Assembly (NCBI GenBank): GCA_965153455.1
Contig: OZ234493.1
Coordinates: 21,008,213 to 21,072,212, forward strand
DNA from: Sphagnum compactum
Lineage: Eukaryota > Bryophyta > Sphagnopsida > Sphagnales
Length of the DNA: 64,000 nt
Reading direction: 5' to 3'
The notes under the pieces were generated by a model. That model was not told where the DNA came from and made no database searches. It saw nothing but the letters and a program-made list of their open reading frames with translations. Below are positions 1 to 10,558 of the stretch, piece by piece (the first letter of the stretch is position 1; each line of letters begins with the position of its first letter). Made by a program: the position numbers and the translations under genes.

Positions 1-620
1 GGTTTGTAGTGACACAGGCAAGTTTGTTTTCCATTTGTTTTAATCAGTGAGAACTTTGAGCTTGAACTTATATGTGAGAAGTTGTGCTTATGTGAAATCA
101 AAGATGTGCTCACATATTCTTGGGAGTGCTGGGGCTATACTTAACAGGGATGTTGGAAGACATTGCAATGGCAGCTGGAGAACGTTTCAGACAGCTGAAA
201 GTGGAAATGAAGCAGCGTGACAAGGAGGATAGGTTATTAGAGAAACAGCGGCTTCGGGAGAAGAGACACAAAAAGAAACAAAAAGCCAAGGCAGGAGCAG
301 AGGATGATGAGGATGAGGCTGTTGGCATCAAGTTGGGCCATGCTGTGCCTACAGATGAGATAAGTAATAGCGAGAGTGAAGAAGAAGACGACTACAAAAA
401 ACGAAAGGGACAAACTCAGGAGTATGAGTCAAGCGAGGTGGAGGGTGGTAGTGAAGAAAGTGATATGCCTCTGCGGAAGCAGAAAAGTAGGGGAAGAAAA
501 AGTAGGACAGTCAAAAGGGAAGAGGAAGGCGAAACTAGGGTTTCAGGTGGAGTTGATGAATTATCTCTTGCTGAGCAAGAAATACTTGCGCTCAAGCTTC
601 TCAAGATGAGGCGGAAATAG
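1..620 (+). CDS. DEAD-box RNA helicase (Dbp4/DDX10/RH32-like), 3' terminal exon
   Basis: Partial gene: only the C-terminal tail is in the window and the helicase core lies upstream of base 1. The open frame ends with TAG at 618-620. Residues from about base 175 read GERFRQLKVEMKQRDKEDRL and continue as a Lys/Arg/Glu-rich helix (LREKRHKKKQKAK). This is the tail pattern that follows the helicase domains in Dbp4/DDX10/plant RH32 proteins, which act in 18S rRNA processing in the nucleolus. An acidic Ser/Glu stretch and a second basic patch follow, and the protein ends EQEILALKLLKMRRK, like plant RH32 tails. The acceptor is probably the AG at 173-174 (gcag); 146-147 and 189-190 are alternatives. 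Bases 1-174 would then be the last intron. The tail alone is low in complexity, so the family call is likely but not certain. Confidence 0.55.
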
Positions 621-1754
621 AAATTTGAGTTTTAGGATTTTGAGTTTTATGTGTATGGCTAAATTGTCCATAAATCCTTGAAGTGCAGAAGCCCAAAGAG
701 TTTTGCTAGATAAGTAGGGCAATGACACGAGGATCTCTGTTGAAATTCAGGACACAGGAATAGTGGGTAGTCTAGACAGGTCATTTTCTCCTCTGAAACT
801 CAATGGTCAAGTTTTTCTGTCTGGAGCCACAACCCCATGTAACCACCACTAATCTTCTTGTTGGAAGCAAAATTATTACATTCACAAGACAATTGGCTAA
901 TCGTTCCCTCTCTGGGTCTGTGTCTGTATGCATGTCTGTGTCTGTCTGTGTCTCTCTCTATATCTGCATCTGACTCTCTCTCCAAACAAGGACAGAATTT
1001 GCTTGCAAAGAGGGTTTTCACAGTCCCCAAAGGTGGCTCCAAATCCAAATGGGGAGTCTCTTTTTGGGAAATGCTTGAAACAAAATTGGGGTGCAAACAA
1101 ATTTGCATGTGCATGCAATACCCCTCACATTTTGCTCCTGAATGAATTGCATGCAGTGTCAACTCCTGGAGGTCGAAATTTTTTGGTTGGTAACTGTGCA
1201 CGGTGCGGGTTTCTCTTGATGCTTTGTGGTTCTTATGATGATTTGTTGCTTTCTGTTGGTAATTACAGATTTTAAGTGGGGTTGATGATGATAGAACACA
1301 CTGCACGACATATTTTGGATGAAGATCAGTAAAAATATGTGAGACAGGCTCAATAAAATGGTTGTGACTCAGCATTTTTGCTCGAGATTCTGGGACTGGC
1401 AAAAGCCATAGTGAGTCTAACACCTGCTCATGATCAGTAGAATGGCTGTGGCTCAGTTTTTTGCTCAATATGCTGAGACTGGCAAAAGCCATAGCAGAGT
1501 CTAACAGCTGCTCTTGATCGGCCGGATGTATTGATTAGTCCAGGTGGTTTGTTATTAGTGTCCCAGGTTCATGTGCATGGTTGGGGGTTGGAATCAAGAA
1601 ATACTGTTGCAGGGTCAAATGCCGAGTATGGGTGGCGCTGCTCGGAGGAGGAAGTTTGCTGCAGGGCTCCATTTGAAAGGTCGTTGATGAAGAAGAAGAC
1701 GACGACGACGGAAGTTTGCGGCACTGGTTATTGAGGAGTCTGTCCAGCAATATT
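621..1754. other. Spacer between helicase and cyclic phosphodiesterase genes
   Basis: No convincing gene. Holds the helicase 3' UTR, a CT/TG-rich microsatellite-like stretch at about 900-980, and an imperfect tandem duplication of about 80 bp at 1350-1520 (both copies contain GACTGGCAAAAGCCATAG followed by a GTCTAACA segment). The last ~200 bases should include the promoter and leader of the next gene. Confidence 0.6.
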
Positions 1755-4051
1755 ATGGCGACGTCAAAAGGCGAGGCTGCAAAAGTTGTGGAAGGAGGAG
1801 GGGGAGGAGGAGAGAAGAAGCCGGAATCATCGGCGGGTGGTGAAGGAGATGATCCTCTTGTAGCAGCAGAGAAGAAGGCAGAGGAGATATCTTCTCCTCC
1901 TCCGGAACCAGATACAATAGGCATGTACACGGTGTGGGCCATGCCGCCAGACTACATTGCGAGTCTGCATTTGGTGATGACACAGCTGAGCGAGATGCAC
2001 GCGGGGCCTTCGTTCCAGCCCCATGTGACGGTACTGGACGCGCATCCCGTGTTGCGTTCCAAAGCTCAAGAATCGCTCAAGGACCTGTGCGCCACCACTC
2101 TCCCTTACACCTACAAGATCACCGGCGTCAAAACTGGGCAAGACTTCCATCAATGCGTTTACCTCACAATCGAACGCACTCAAGAGGTCGGTCGGTCGGT
2201 CGGTCGGCGTCGGTTTCTTTCTATTGGGAAACTAACCTTCCTTGGGGTTTTATTTCTTTCTTTCTTCATCAACCATCGTTGCTTGCAAGTGTCCCTGAAG
2301 AACATGCCATCTCCATATCCATATCGCACGCAAGATCCTTTTGTCGAGACAGATATTTTTTGCTTTTTTGCGGATTTTCGCATCCTGGCTACAAAATTAG
2401 TGGAGATGCGAATGACACGAATGACTTTTTTTTTTTGGAAAGAATGGACCCAAGTCGCCAAATTATGAGGAAAACAATTCTGAAGCCGTCATATTAAGAC
2501 ACCTTCCTTGGAGTTTTCTTTCTTTCTTTCTTCTTCAAACATCGTTGTTTGCAAGTGTCCCTGAAGAACATGCCATAACCATATCGCACACAAGAGACTT
2601 TTGTCAAGACAGATTTTTTTGGGGGCTAATTTTTGCATCCCGGGGGGACCCAAAAAAAGGGGTGAAGATATAGAGGACTTTTCTTTTGAAAAAATGGGCC
2701 CAAGTTGTCACATTATGAGTTTATTAGGATTCCGTCCTATGTATGAGGAATCCTAATATTGTTTTCTTTAATCTCTGACATATAACCAAATTTGTTGGCT
2801 AAGTCCTCTTGTGGATGATCACCAAACCACCTAACTCACAAATTTGAAAAAGAAAGAACACTGATCATGATCTCATATGTGGATTGTAGCTTTGTTTTTG
2901 AGAACAATCCTAATGCATTGTTGTAGGAAATGATTGTCAATGTTTTTGGAGGTGCTAGAACAATCATTTGTTGTGTCTGAAGCCAATGCAAATTTCCTTC
3001 TCCAATGAAATGGTTGTGTGTTCCACAATCTCATTGTGACACTAGTCTCAATGTCACTCCAGTGGTAGGTACTCACTCTCTGTTCAGAGCTTTTCTGATC
3101 AGAAAAAGCTCTGAAGGAGAAAGAGCAGATTCTGTATCTATGTGGCTTTCTCTTTCTCATCATGGTAAGGACAGCGACTTTCTCATGGTTTGGATCAAAG
3201 AATAGAGCAAAAGAGCAAAGAATATATGGATCCAGGATTGATGAAGGAAGGAAGGTTTGTGATGTGCAGGTTGTAGATGCACATATTCAAGCACAAGGCT
3301 GTTTCGGGTTCTTGGAGATGGGAGATGATACCACTGAAATGAGGAAAAGAAAGCTCCATCATCCCTAACACACACTCTCCATCTCATCATTAAGCATTAA
3401 ACTTGCACATTGACATGAAAGGATGCATGCAGTTTCCAATTCATTGCTACTTATTTACTTAGCTAACACCTTGTAGCTGAAAGTGACAATCTGATGTGGG
3501 TGATTACCATGTAAAGTAGCAGGGATGCAGATAGGATTTTCATTCTTTTTCTTGCAATAGTTTTGTGGTCTTTGCAGCCATGGAGCAAAGCTTCTGGATA
3601 GCAAATTGGTAGAAGCACCCAGCACTTGCTCTGTAGTATTAGGGATGTTGATGCTCAATGTCATCATGCTGTGAAGATTACAGAAACTTGTAACCTAATT
3701 AGGTGGACCTTCAGAATTTCAGGGGTATGCAATTGGTTGGGACATACAGAGATGCTCACTCACCATGATCCTTGTCATCATGCATCTGGCCATGCACTGA
3801 ATGTGGTGGAGCTTTTTGCAGAGTATATGCCTCACATGAGTCTATTATATGGGCATCTGTCAGAGGAGGAGTTGGAACTAGCAAAGGCGAAAGTGGAGGC
3901 AGAGCATGGGAAGCAGTTGATCAGCATGCAATTCCAAGTTTCTAGCCTGGGACTTTACTGCACAGATCCTGCAGATGTGCTCTGCAATTCTTGGAAAAAG
4001 GTCTGCCAACTGCCTTTGAGAGCACCTGATAAACCAGTGTGGTGTCAATAG
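1755..4051 (+). CDS. 2H-family cyclic phosphodiesterase (CPDase-like), spliced
   Basis: Plant CPDases open ADP-ribose 1'',2''-cyclic phosphate, a by-product of tRNA splicing, with two H-x-T/S motifs. Exon 1 (1755-2186, 144 codons) starts at ATG 1755. It has a Gly/Glu/Pro-rich N-terminus of about 60 residues, then YTVWAMPPDYIASL, the first motif FQPHVTVLDA (HVT), and TGQDFHQCVYLTIERTQE. It ends at a CAAGAG/GT donor in phase 0. The last exon (about 3822-4051, TAG stop) holds the second motif YMPHMSLLYG (HMS), an acidic helix LSEEELELAKAKVEAEH and the terminal strand region SWKKVCQLPL. About 15-20 residues between E and YMPH must come from a short middle exon. A good candidate begins at 3270 after GTGCAG and reads VVDAHIQAQGCFGF, but I could not find a donor that keeps phase. 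The N-terminal extension is longer than in the ~180-aa Arabidopsis enzyme and might be a targeting or disordered segment. Confidence 0.8.
2236..2723 (+). repeat. Imperfect tandem duplication inside the CPDase intron
   Basis: Two diverged copies start at 2236 and 2512 (period about 276). Both run CCTTCCTTGG, a CTTT-rich patch, a shared AAGTGTCCCTGAAGAACATG block, a CATATCGCAC block, and end near GGACCCAAGT/GGGCCCAAGT followed by ATTATGAG. Confidence 0.7.
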
Positions 4052-5406
4052 GAAGCTGAATTTTGCATCATGCGTTTGAGAAATCCTGGAGTGCAACAAC
4101 TGCATGCATAGAAAAGGACTTCTTCAATGTACATTTTACAGCAAAACAGGGGCTGCTGTGTTCATCTGAGTTACCAAAGTCCTCTTTACCAGATGAAAGA
4201 AAGGTGTTGAGAACATTTTAGGTTTGAAGTCCATAGTGAAGAGCTGTTGGGGGTTTACTGATAATTAGCCATTTGCACAGCATTTATTCAGGGTTAGCAT
4301 GACAAAGTCATGGGGAAACAGCAAATTTCAGTACTGAAACCAACTCTGAGCTTTCCGCCAAGAGAAAACAAATGTGGACTTCTAATGACAAACTAAGATA
4401 TGTACAATTTTCTCATCATTTCTTCAAGAAAATTCATTCTTTTCACTATCACAACTCCTTGACAAGAAACTCCAAGCTCACACCTGTCCATTGTGCATTC
4501 TTCCAGTGGAAATAAGGGAGCATATGGTGGATGGAGGTTGCTACATCAATGATTTTAGCCAACTTGGGTTTGTATTTTATGTAGAGGAGTCAATAGAAAT
4601 CAGGAATGGCCTGGCTTAGATGTCTAGGTGTTGCCTTTGAATGTCATTGATATTGCACAAAAGTCCAAATGTGTAAGAGATATGAGGCCCTAAATCTGAT
4701 CATTGTGAATTAGACAGTAATATGAATGCAGAGGAAATAGGTGAAGATAGTATAACTACACTTGGTATTAGTCAAGCAAAAGGGTTCGATTGTATAGGGT
4801 AATGCTTTGCTTGGATGCTTTTCTCAGACAAAATTGTTTTGCTCTGATTGATCAAGAGTATGTTGCAATCTGGATCTCGCAACCACAATCCAAAACCTTT
4901 ACATGGTTTCATTTACAATGTGATGCACAACATGCTTAAGTTATATGTGCATTAGCAAAGATCACATGTTGTCACAGGTGGCCCATTCAAAGTGGTGTTT
5001 CTTTCAACAGCTGCTTTGAGGAGAAGTTTGTCAATGGGTGGCCCCCAACAAACTGATGATGTTTTTTTGTATGTATGCAATGTGTGAAGACAACAAACTA
5101 CCTATATGGAAGGTCCTATGAATTTCTTTTCATGCCTTTTCATGGTCAGACACAGGAGGTGTTCACACCCAAAGGGCATATCCTTTCCATGCTGAAGAGA
5201 CAACTCTGCCGCAAAATTGTGACATTCATCAAGGAGGAAGAATGACATGGGTTTTGGTCTCTTATGGACATTACCTTGGAGATTTGTTGAAATGGAGTTG
5301 AGGACCCAAGTTGAGAGATGGCAAACAGACTGAAATCACCAAAATTTTGGAAGGATTTGATTTTATGAAGAGCCTGAGACTTGACTAGTTTATAACGAGC
5401 ACGAGA
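4052..5406. other. Spacer, no gene seen
   Basis: Contains the CPDase 3' UTR and the promoter/leader of the protease-like gene. Reading both strands gives only short frames with no recognisable motif. A UTR exon of the next gene could lie in the last few hundred bases. An in-frame TAG at 5386-5388 precedes the ATG at 5407. Confidence 0.5.
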
Positions 5407-7398
5407 ATGGTGATGTTGGAGGTGGAACTTCCTGAGGAGCAAAAGACAATTGAATGGGATATGATGCACCCAACTTTCAAACAAATAAAGGAGAAACTGG
5501 AATTGAATGGAGTTCCAAAAACTTGGTTTGTAGAGATCTGTCGCAGGAAGGGTTATGTTTCACCTGATGATAATGCTAGATTGAGGAATGTGAAGAAGCT
5601 GATTATCCGAGCCTCACCAATCTTGGCTAAACCTAATCCCTCTTGCACTGATCAAACCAGTGAAGGTCAGCTACTATGACAGCTTGATTGGAATACTTGG
5701 TTCTCTTGCAATGATGCTCCATGTTACTATTGAAGTGACTAAGATATTGAATTTTGGTGAAAACAAAATTTTTCATCAATGGGTTTGATTGCAGATTCCA
5801 AAGTACTCATGGGGCAAAAACCAGACATAACTGATATGTTTGAGAATGTGATCAGCTATGTGGGTCGAGTATTTGTCTGTACCAAAGATTGCAAGCAAGG
5901 AAACATTACTGATGTTGAGAATTGTAGAGGAACAGTTGGGCTTGTGGGCACCAGTGGAGAGTCCATAGGATGCTGGCACACTGTGGAGGTTGCCCTGGGT
6001 CAAAAGAGCGAAGGAAAGTACAAGGTTTTTATTGAGTACCCCAACTATGGGGGTCCACAAAGCCTCATGTTTGAAGCGCGGATTAAAGATGACCTCTGTA
6101 GTCCAGAGCTAGATCTCTTTGTAGCTGAACCTGTTGATCCTTTAAAGCACAAAACCACACATCTTCCGTGTGCACTTGATGTCTCCCTTGCAGACAATGT
6201 GCACTGCTTTGGGTTCCTGGAAGTTCTAGACAGAAAAAATATTGCTACCTACAAGAATAGGAAAGTAGTGCAAGGAAGTGAGAAGTGTCAAGTTGTGGAG
6301 GAACCTGAAATTGAGAGAACACTAAAGCTTCCAGCCATTTTCTCAGGTCGTGTTTGTTTTAATGGCTGGAAACAAGCTGTTGCCGATTATCTTTGTTTCC
6401 CCAACTGCTCAGGTGGACTTGTGGTTGATGATTGGGGTTGTCTCAAGGGGATTCATGTTGCAGCATTTCGGATTGGAAGGAAGTTGAGGTTCCATAGTCT
6501 CAAAGTAGCCAAGACCAAATTCAAAGCTACTCAAAGTAAGATAGATCTTCAAAAAAGCTTGCAAAACCTTTATGATGGAGTGAACACCTTTTGTGCTGAC
6601 ACTGCCTTCTCACTCAATGCTTCAAATTCCGAAATTGCAACTTTTGTTCCAGTTCAAATCTTTCAAGAATCACTTCAGCTTCCACGCTTGAGATTAATTG
6701 TACGGAAAGGTGATGATAAACCCTCCTCTAGCATCAAATTTGGAAGAGAACATGTCAATCCAAAAAAAAGTTGCTTGCAAGAAGGTAAAGATAGACAAGC
6801 TTTTGAGCAAAACCTATTCACAAAATGTGGTCATGACCAGAGGCCAACAAAACATCCAAGAGGACATGACAGACTCAACAAAAATGCAAGCAAGAAAAGA
6901 AAATGTGAGCTCAAAGTTGAATCATCATCAGTTAAACCCATGCATTTAACAGGATGTGTGGGATCAAATAGATTAGATGAATGCAAGAAGCGAAGGTGCA
7001 CGTCGAAATGTAGACATTCTTTAACAATTCAACCCAACTATTTGAGGGCACATGTTCGAAATGAAAGGAAGAAAAGGAGGTGCAAGTCCAAAGGCAAACC
7101 TTCAACAATTCAATGCAGGTTTTCGAAAGGAGGGCAATCCACTAGAAACACAAACAATAAAAGAAGGTGCAAGCAAAAAGGTGAACTACTAGCAACAATT
7201 CAACACCTGCATTTGAAGGAACATAGGGAATCAGATAGCGATGCAAGCAAGAAAGGATGGCCTATTCTCAAGGATGAATTTTCAACAATTCAACCCAAAA
7301 AGGGGTGTTTGGAGACAAGTACTTCAACCACCAAAAAGAGAATTACAAGTTTAAGACCATCCTTTTGGAGACTCCTCGCTTGTTTAATTCGGAAATAA
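5407..7398 (+). CDS. Trypsin-fold serine protease-like protein with basic C-terminal repeats
   Basis: Two exons, 5407-5665 and 5795-7398, joined by a 129-base GT-AG intron. Phases match (G + AT = Asp87), giving 620 aa. Residues 1-86 form an unassigned N-terminal region. The middle reads like a chymotrypsin-fold core: CWHTV (His148) at the place of the usual AHC motif, ELDLFV (Asp193) and PNCSGGLVVDDWG (Ser292), followed by GIHVAAF. The H-D spacing of 45 equals that of chymotrypsin, and D-S is 99 against 93. The oxyanion position is Asn-Cys where GD is usual. After about residue 390 the protein is Lys/Arg-rich, with five diverged ~30-aa units (KKRRC...TIQ). The basic tail suggests a nuclear or nucleic-acid-bound location (inference). 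No signal peptide or membrane segment is evident. An AATAAA-like signal overlaps the stop. I do not recognise a named family. Inactive, structural descendants of proteases are possible. Confidence 0.7.
6892..7296 (+). repeat. Coding tandem repeats (~90 bp, ~30 aa) in the protease-like gene
   Basis: Five degenerate units start with KKRKC, KKRRC, KKRRC, KRRC and KKGW at spacings of 31, 28, 30 and 30 codons. The last four end in TIQ followed by P, C or H. At DNA level the shared core is (C/A)AACAATTCAA. Reading frame is kept across all units, which argues for selection on the protein. Confidence 0.75.
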
Positions 7399-8390
7399 AA
7401 TTGCATCAAAATATAAAAGATTGATTGTTCAAAATTTTCAAAGGTACATGATGTGTGCCTTTTGGTGTCCATTTGCCCCTCCACCCCACATAGCATGGTT
7501 AGAATTGAATATAACTATGCAAGCAATGAACAAGGGTCTTTTATCTAAAGGGAGGGTTGCCATGCAAGTTAAATACAGAATAAGTAATATAATTACTGGA
7601 GATTAACGGTAGCCACATGATCGGGATTCTTTATTCCAATTTTGTGATATTGAAAATTTGGCAAGTAACACAAAAGAAATGTCTTGGTGTAGCAGATAGA
7701 ATTTCAGCATTTTGTCAAGTGTCACTTCCATTCTAGATAGGCAAGACCAACATCAACGAAATTCTCTTTGCACCACCATTGACAAGTTAAAGCTTTTCGT
7801 TGAGTTGAAGGTGCATAGTGTTTAGCTACTTTTGTTTGTGAAAAGATCCTTCCATTCATTGAATTTGAGTTTTACGCAAGTGTTGCGCAGTTCTCTCTTT
7901 TTCAAAGAAAGAACTAGTGGGTAAGGGATCCTGGGCCAGCAGTTCTGAAAAATCGAAGCCGCAGTTTGAAAAATAAACCCAGTTCTCAAAAAATTAAAGA
8001 ACCATACTCAACCTTCATATAAAACTTGTGGTTCTTCTGGATCTTTTCTTTGCCCTGTGTTGCTACTGTTTGAGGCTGAGATCAAGACCTTCAAATCCAG
8101 CTTTCAGGTTCTATTCATCTACAAGGGTTTGTGTTAGATCATTCTTGCTGGCAATCCAAAACCCATGTCTGTTTGTGAAGAGTTCTCATTATGGAGAAGC
8201 ACCCCATTCATGTTCTGTGGTCTCACCAGATTTTGTCCATGATTCTGCTGGAGGAGACTCAGATCAAAACCCTCTAGTTGCATATCAAGTAGCTTGGAAT
8301 GTGGAATTCAAAGGTATGACATTCATGACACAATCTTCTCTGGGTGTGCAATCTTGTGAGGAGCAAGTGTGCATCTTGTAAATGCAACCA
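7399..8390. other. Spacer downstream of the protease-like gene
   Basis: No supported gene. An open stretch at 8028-8381 (+) runs into the minisatellite but opens with GTG and has no recognisable domain. It might be an exon of an unknown transcript, but nothing shows this. Confidence 0.45.
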
Positions 8391-8975
8391 CCAACAAAAT
8401 GCATGCAATCAGGACTAAGCAAAAACATACATGCAACCATCAACAAAACACATGCACTCAAGACGATGCAAGAACATACATGCAACCACCAACAAATGCA
8501 TGCAATCAGGACTAAGCAAAAACATACACACAACCATCAACAAAACACATACTATCATGAGTATGCCAAAAGATACATGCAACCATCAGCAGAACACATG
8601 AAATCAGGACTTATGCAAAAAATACATGGAAACATCAACAAAACACATACAATCAGGACTTATGCAAATACATACATGCAACCATGAACAAAACATATGC
8701 AATCAGGACTTATGCAAAAACATACATGCAACCATGAACAAAACACATGCAATCAGGACTACACAAAAACATACACACAACCATCAACAAAACAGATGCA
8801 ATCAGGACTCATGCAAAAACATACATGCAACCATCAACAAAACAAATGCAATCAGGATTATGCAGAAACATACACACAACCATCAACAAAACACATGCAA
8901 TCAGGACCATGCAAAAGCATACATGCTACTGTCAACAAAAACACGTGCAATCAGGACTTATGCAAAAACATGAAT
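8391..8975 (+). repeat. Minisatellite, ~50-bp unit, about 12 copies
   Basis: The unit runs about: GCAAAAACATACATGCAACC, then ATCAACAAAACACATGCAAT, then CAGGACTTAT. Copies differ by scattered substitutions (ACACAC for ATGC, CAACAA for GAACAA) and small indels. Because the period is not a multiple of three, every forward frame stays open and yields an Asn/Gln/His-rich phantom protein. It is not a gene. Confidence 0.9.
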
Positions 8976-9343
8976 ACACACAAACGAGATTATGGAAGAC
9001 AAGCTGTCTTCTGCAAACTTGCAGTTCTGAAAACTGTCAAAAAAAGAGTACAATACCTTTCAAGTGCTTGCACCAAGCACTTGAGGAGGATGGATTTGCA
9101 CAACACAGTTGCTGGTCATGCCATGCCCTGCTCTCAAATGCCTCTTCTTCATCATGTTAACAAATCTGTCTTCTCATGGTATCTTCCCAAAACCCTCAGG
9201 GGCTTTGGGTTTTCTCCTTGTTCTTGTTCTTGTTCTTCTTCCATCTTGTACGATGTGCTTTTCTCATGCTTGATTGCTTCATGCACTTGATAGGGCTCTG
9301 TGCCTCTGACCTAATCTGCTTCAGAGGTGCCGATCTTTCACCT
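8976..9343. other. Spacer, no gene seen
   Basis: Moderately GC-rich, CT-rich near 9220-9240 (repeated TTCTTGTTC). No feature recognised. Confidence 0.4.
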
Positions 9344-9389
9344 GCTTAGAGGCATTGTCAATAGCTTGTTCCTGACAATGGCCCTAAGC
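9344..9389. repeat. Foldback hairpin copy 1 (46 nt)
   Basis: Left arm GCTTAGAGGCATTGTCA pairs with right arm TGACAATGGCCCTAAGC (15 of 17 pairs) around a 12-nt loop. A second, related hairpin lies 174 bp away. Confidence 0.75.
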
Positions 9390-9517
9390 AAAATGTCAAG
9401 GGCAGTGGTGATTGTGGCAGTGAAAGAGAGCCAGGAACGGTCTTGGCATCCAGTCTTGTTTTTCAGAGTTTAGGGTTCTCCTGTTGCTGCTGCTGCTCCT
9501 CTTCTCACCACAGCTCT

Positions 9518-9563
9518 GCTTAGAGTCATTGTCATTGTCTTTTTCCTGACAATGAAACTAAGC
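9518..9563. repeat. Foldback hairpin copy 2 (46 nt)
   Basis: Left arm GCTTAGAGTCATTGTCA pairs with TGACAATGAAACTAAGC (15 of 17) around a 12-nt loop. Same length, arm sequence and loop size as the hairpin at 9344. It lies about 55 bases beyond the stop of the minus-strand CFL1-like gene, so it probably sits in that gene's 3' UTR. Confidence 0.75.
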
Positions 9564-9617
9564 AGTGCAACCCGTGTTACATTTTCCTACACAACAAAAA
9601 CCCTTTTCTTCACATGA

Positions 9618-10558
9618 CTATCCATATCTGTCATGATGATCTGCATGCAAGTACTCTCCACAGCTGGGGCAAGAAGGAGAAGACAGTGATAGCAATACAA
9701 ACATTGAGCAATGGGCGCAGCTCAATGCCACCATCCCCATGTTCTCACAGTTACTGCTGCTGCTCTCCTCTTCATGATCATCATCGTCCCCATTGCCAGT
9801 CTCTGAAGAAGAAGAAGAAGAAGAAGAAGCAATCAGGAGGTCTTCTGGTGCGGCAGCAACAGTACAAGACTGGTGAGTTTCCTCGTTGTCCTTCTTGGTT
9901 GTGAAACCACGAACCTGAGCTTTGAGCTCCAGAGCTTGCACGGATTCATTCGCTTTCCGCAACAACTCTCGGGGATCACTCTTTGCTCGCTTGCATGAAC
10001 CCCAGTGGAAATAGTAAAGCTCACCCGTCTGCGACAGACAGACAAACAAACAAACAAAAGCCGTGGCAATCAGGAAAGCTCTCGAGCTATGGAAGTTTGT
10101 CGATCTCTGCGCCACAGAAGATTGTAGAGCAGCGAGAGCATGGATCGCATACAGAACCTGGAATCCAAGCTTACCTTCAGATCCAAGAACTGTTCCCAGT
10201 CCTCCGGCAGAGGGGATTGCGCATGAAGCTCCACCTCGACTCCAGCAGCAGCAGCAGTCTTCTCCTCGCATCGCTTCTTCTCAAGGGATTTCTCTTCTTG
10301 CTCGCTCTCGCGTTTCCGTTTGCCGGGCTGCTCCTCGTTGTTGCTGCCACAGTTCCTGCGAGAAGAACTCAGCGCCTCTACCTGCTGCTGCATTAGCTGC
10401 AACACACCTTGTGGCCAAGCTTGCTTCACGCAGGCTGGAGGAGTTTGATCCGGCGTATCTGGAGACGGAGGAGGAGAAGAAGAAGACAGCGACGCGGGGG
10501 GCTTGCTGCTAAGAGAAACAACGGTGCTAGAGGGAAGTACAAGTGTAAGCGCCACCAT
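9618..10558 (-). CDS. CFL1-like protein: EAR motif, WW-type domain, C-terminal Cys motif
   Basis: Two exons on the minus strand, 10558-10175 (128 codons) and 10028-9618, joined in phase 0 across a 145-base intron (GTAAGC...TCGCAG). The product is 264 aa. The start at 10558 is chosen because it gives MVALTLVLP, an LxLxL EAR repression motif at residues 4-8; an upstream in-frame ATG at 10702 would add a poly-Lys leader. Residues 117-148 form a WW-like domain (LPEDWEQFLDLK, TGELYYFHW, SDPR). The second Trp is replaced, as in the CURLY FLAG LEAF 1 family. A Ser/Asp/Glu low-complexity segment follows, then C-x2-C...C-x2-C (SCAHCSMFVLL, CPSCGEYLH), as in CFL1/GIR-type proteins. Family members repress HD-ZIP IV-controlled epidermis and cuticle genes in flowering plants. 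A similar role here is inference. Confidence 0.85.

Noticed and set aside
800-1492. 230-codon minus-strand frame
   Set aside because: Contains no recognisable domain and spans a CT/TG microsatellite and an ~80-bp duplication.
1535-1983. Minus-strand Ser/Pro/Leu-rich frames
   Set aside because: Shadows of CPDase exon 1, whose Gly/Glu-rich codons leave the reverse strand open.
8382-9290. Asn/Gln/His-rich frames of 101-197 codons
   Set aside because: They are readings of the 50-bp minisatellite; all forward frames are open, and no domain or consistent start exists.
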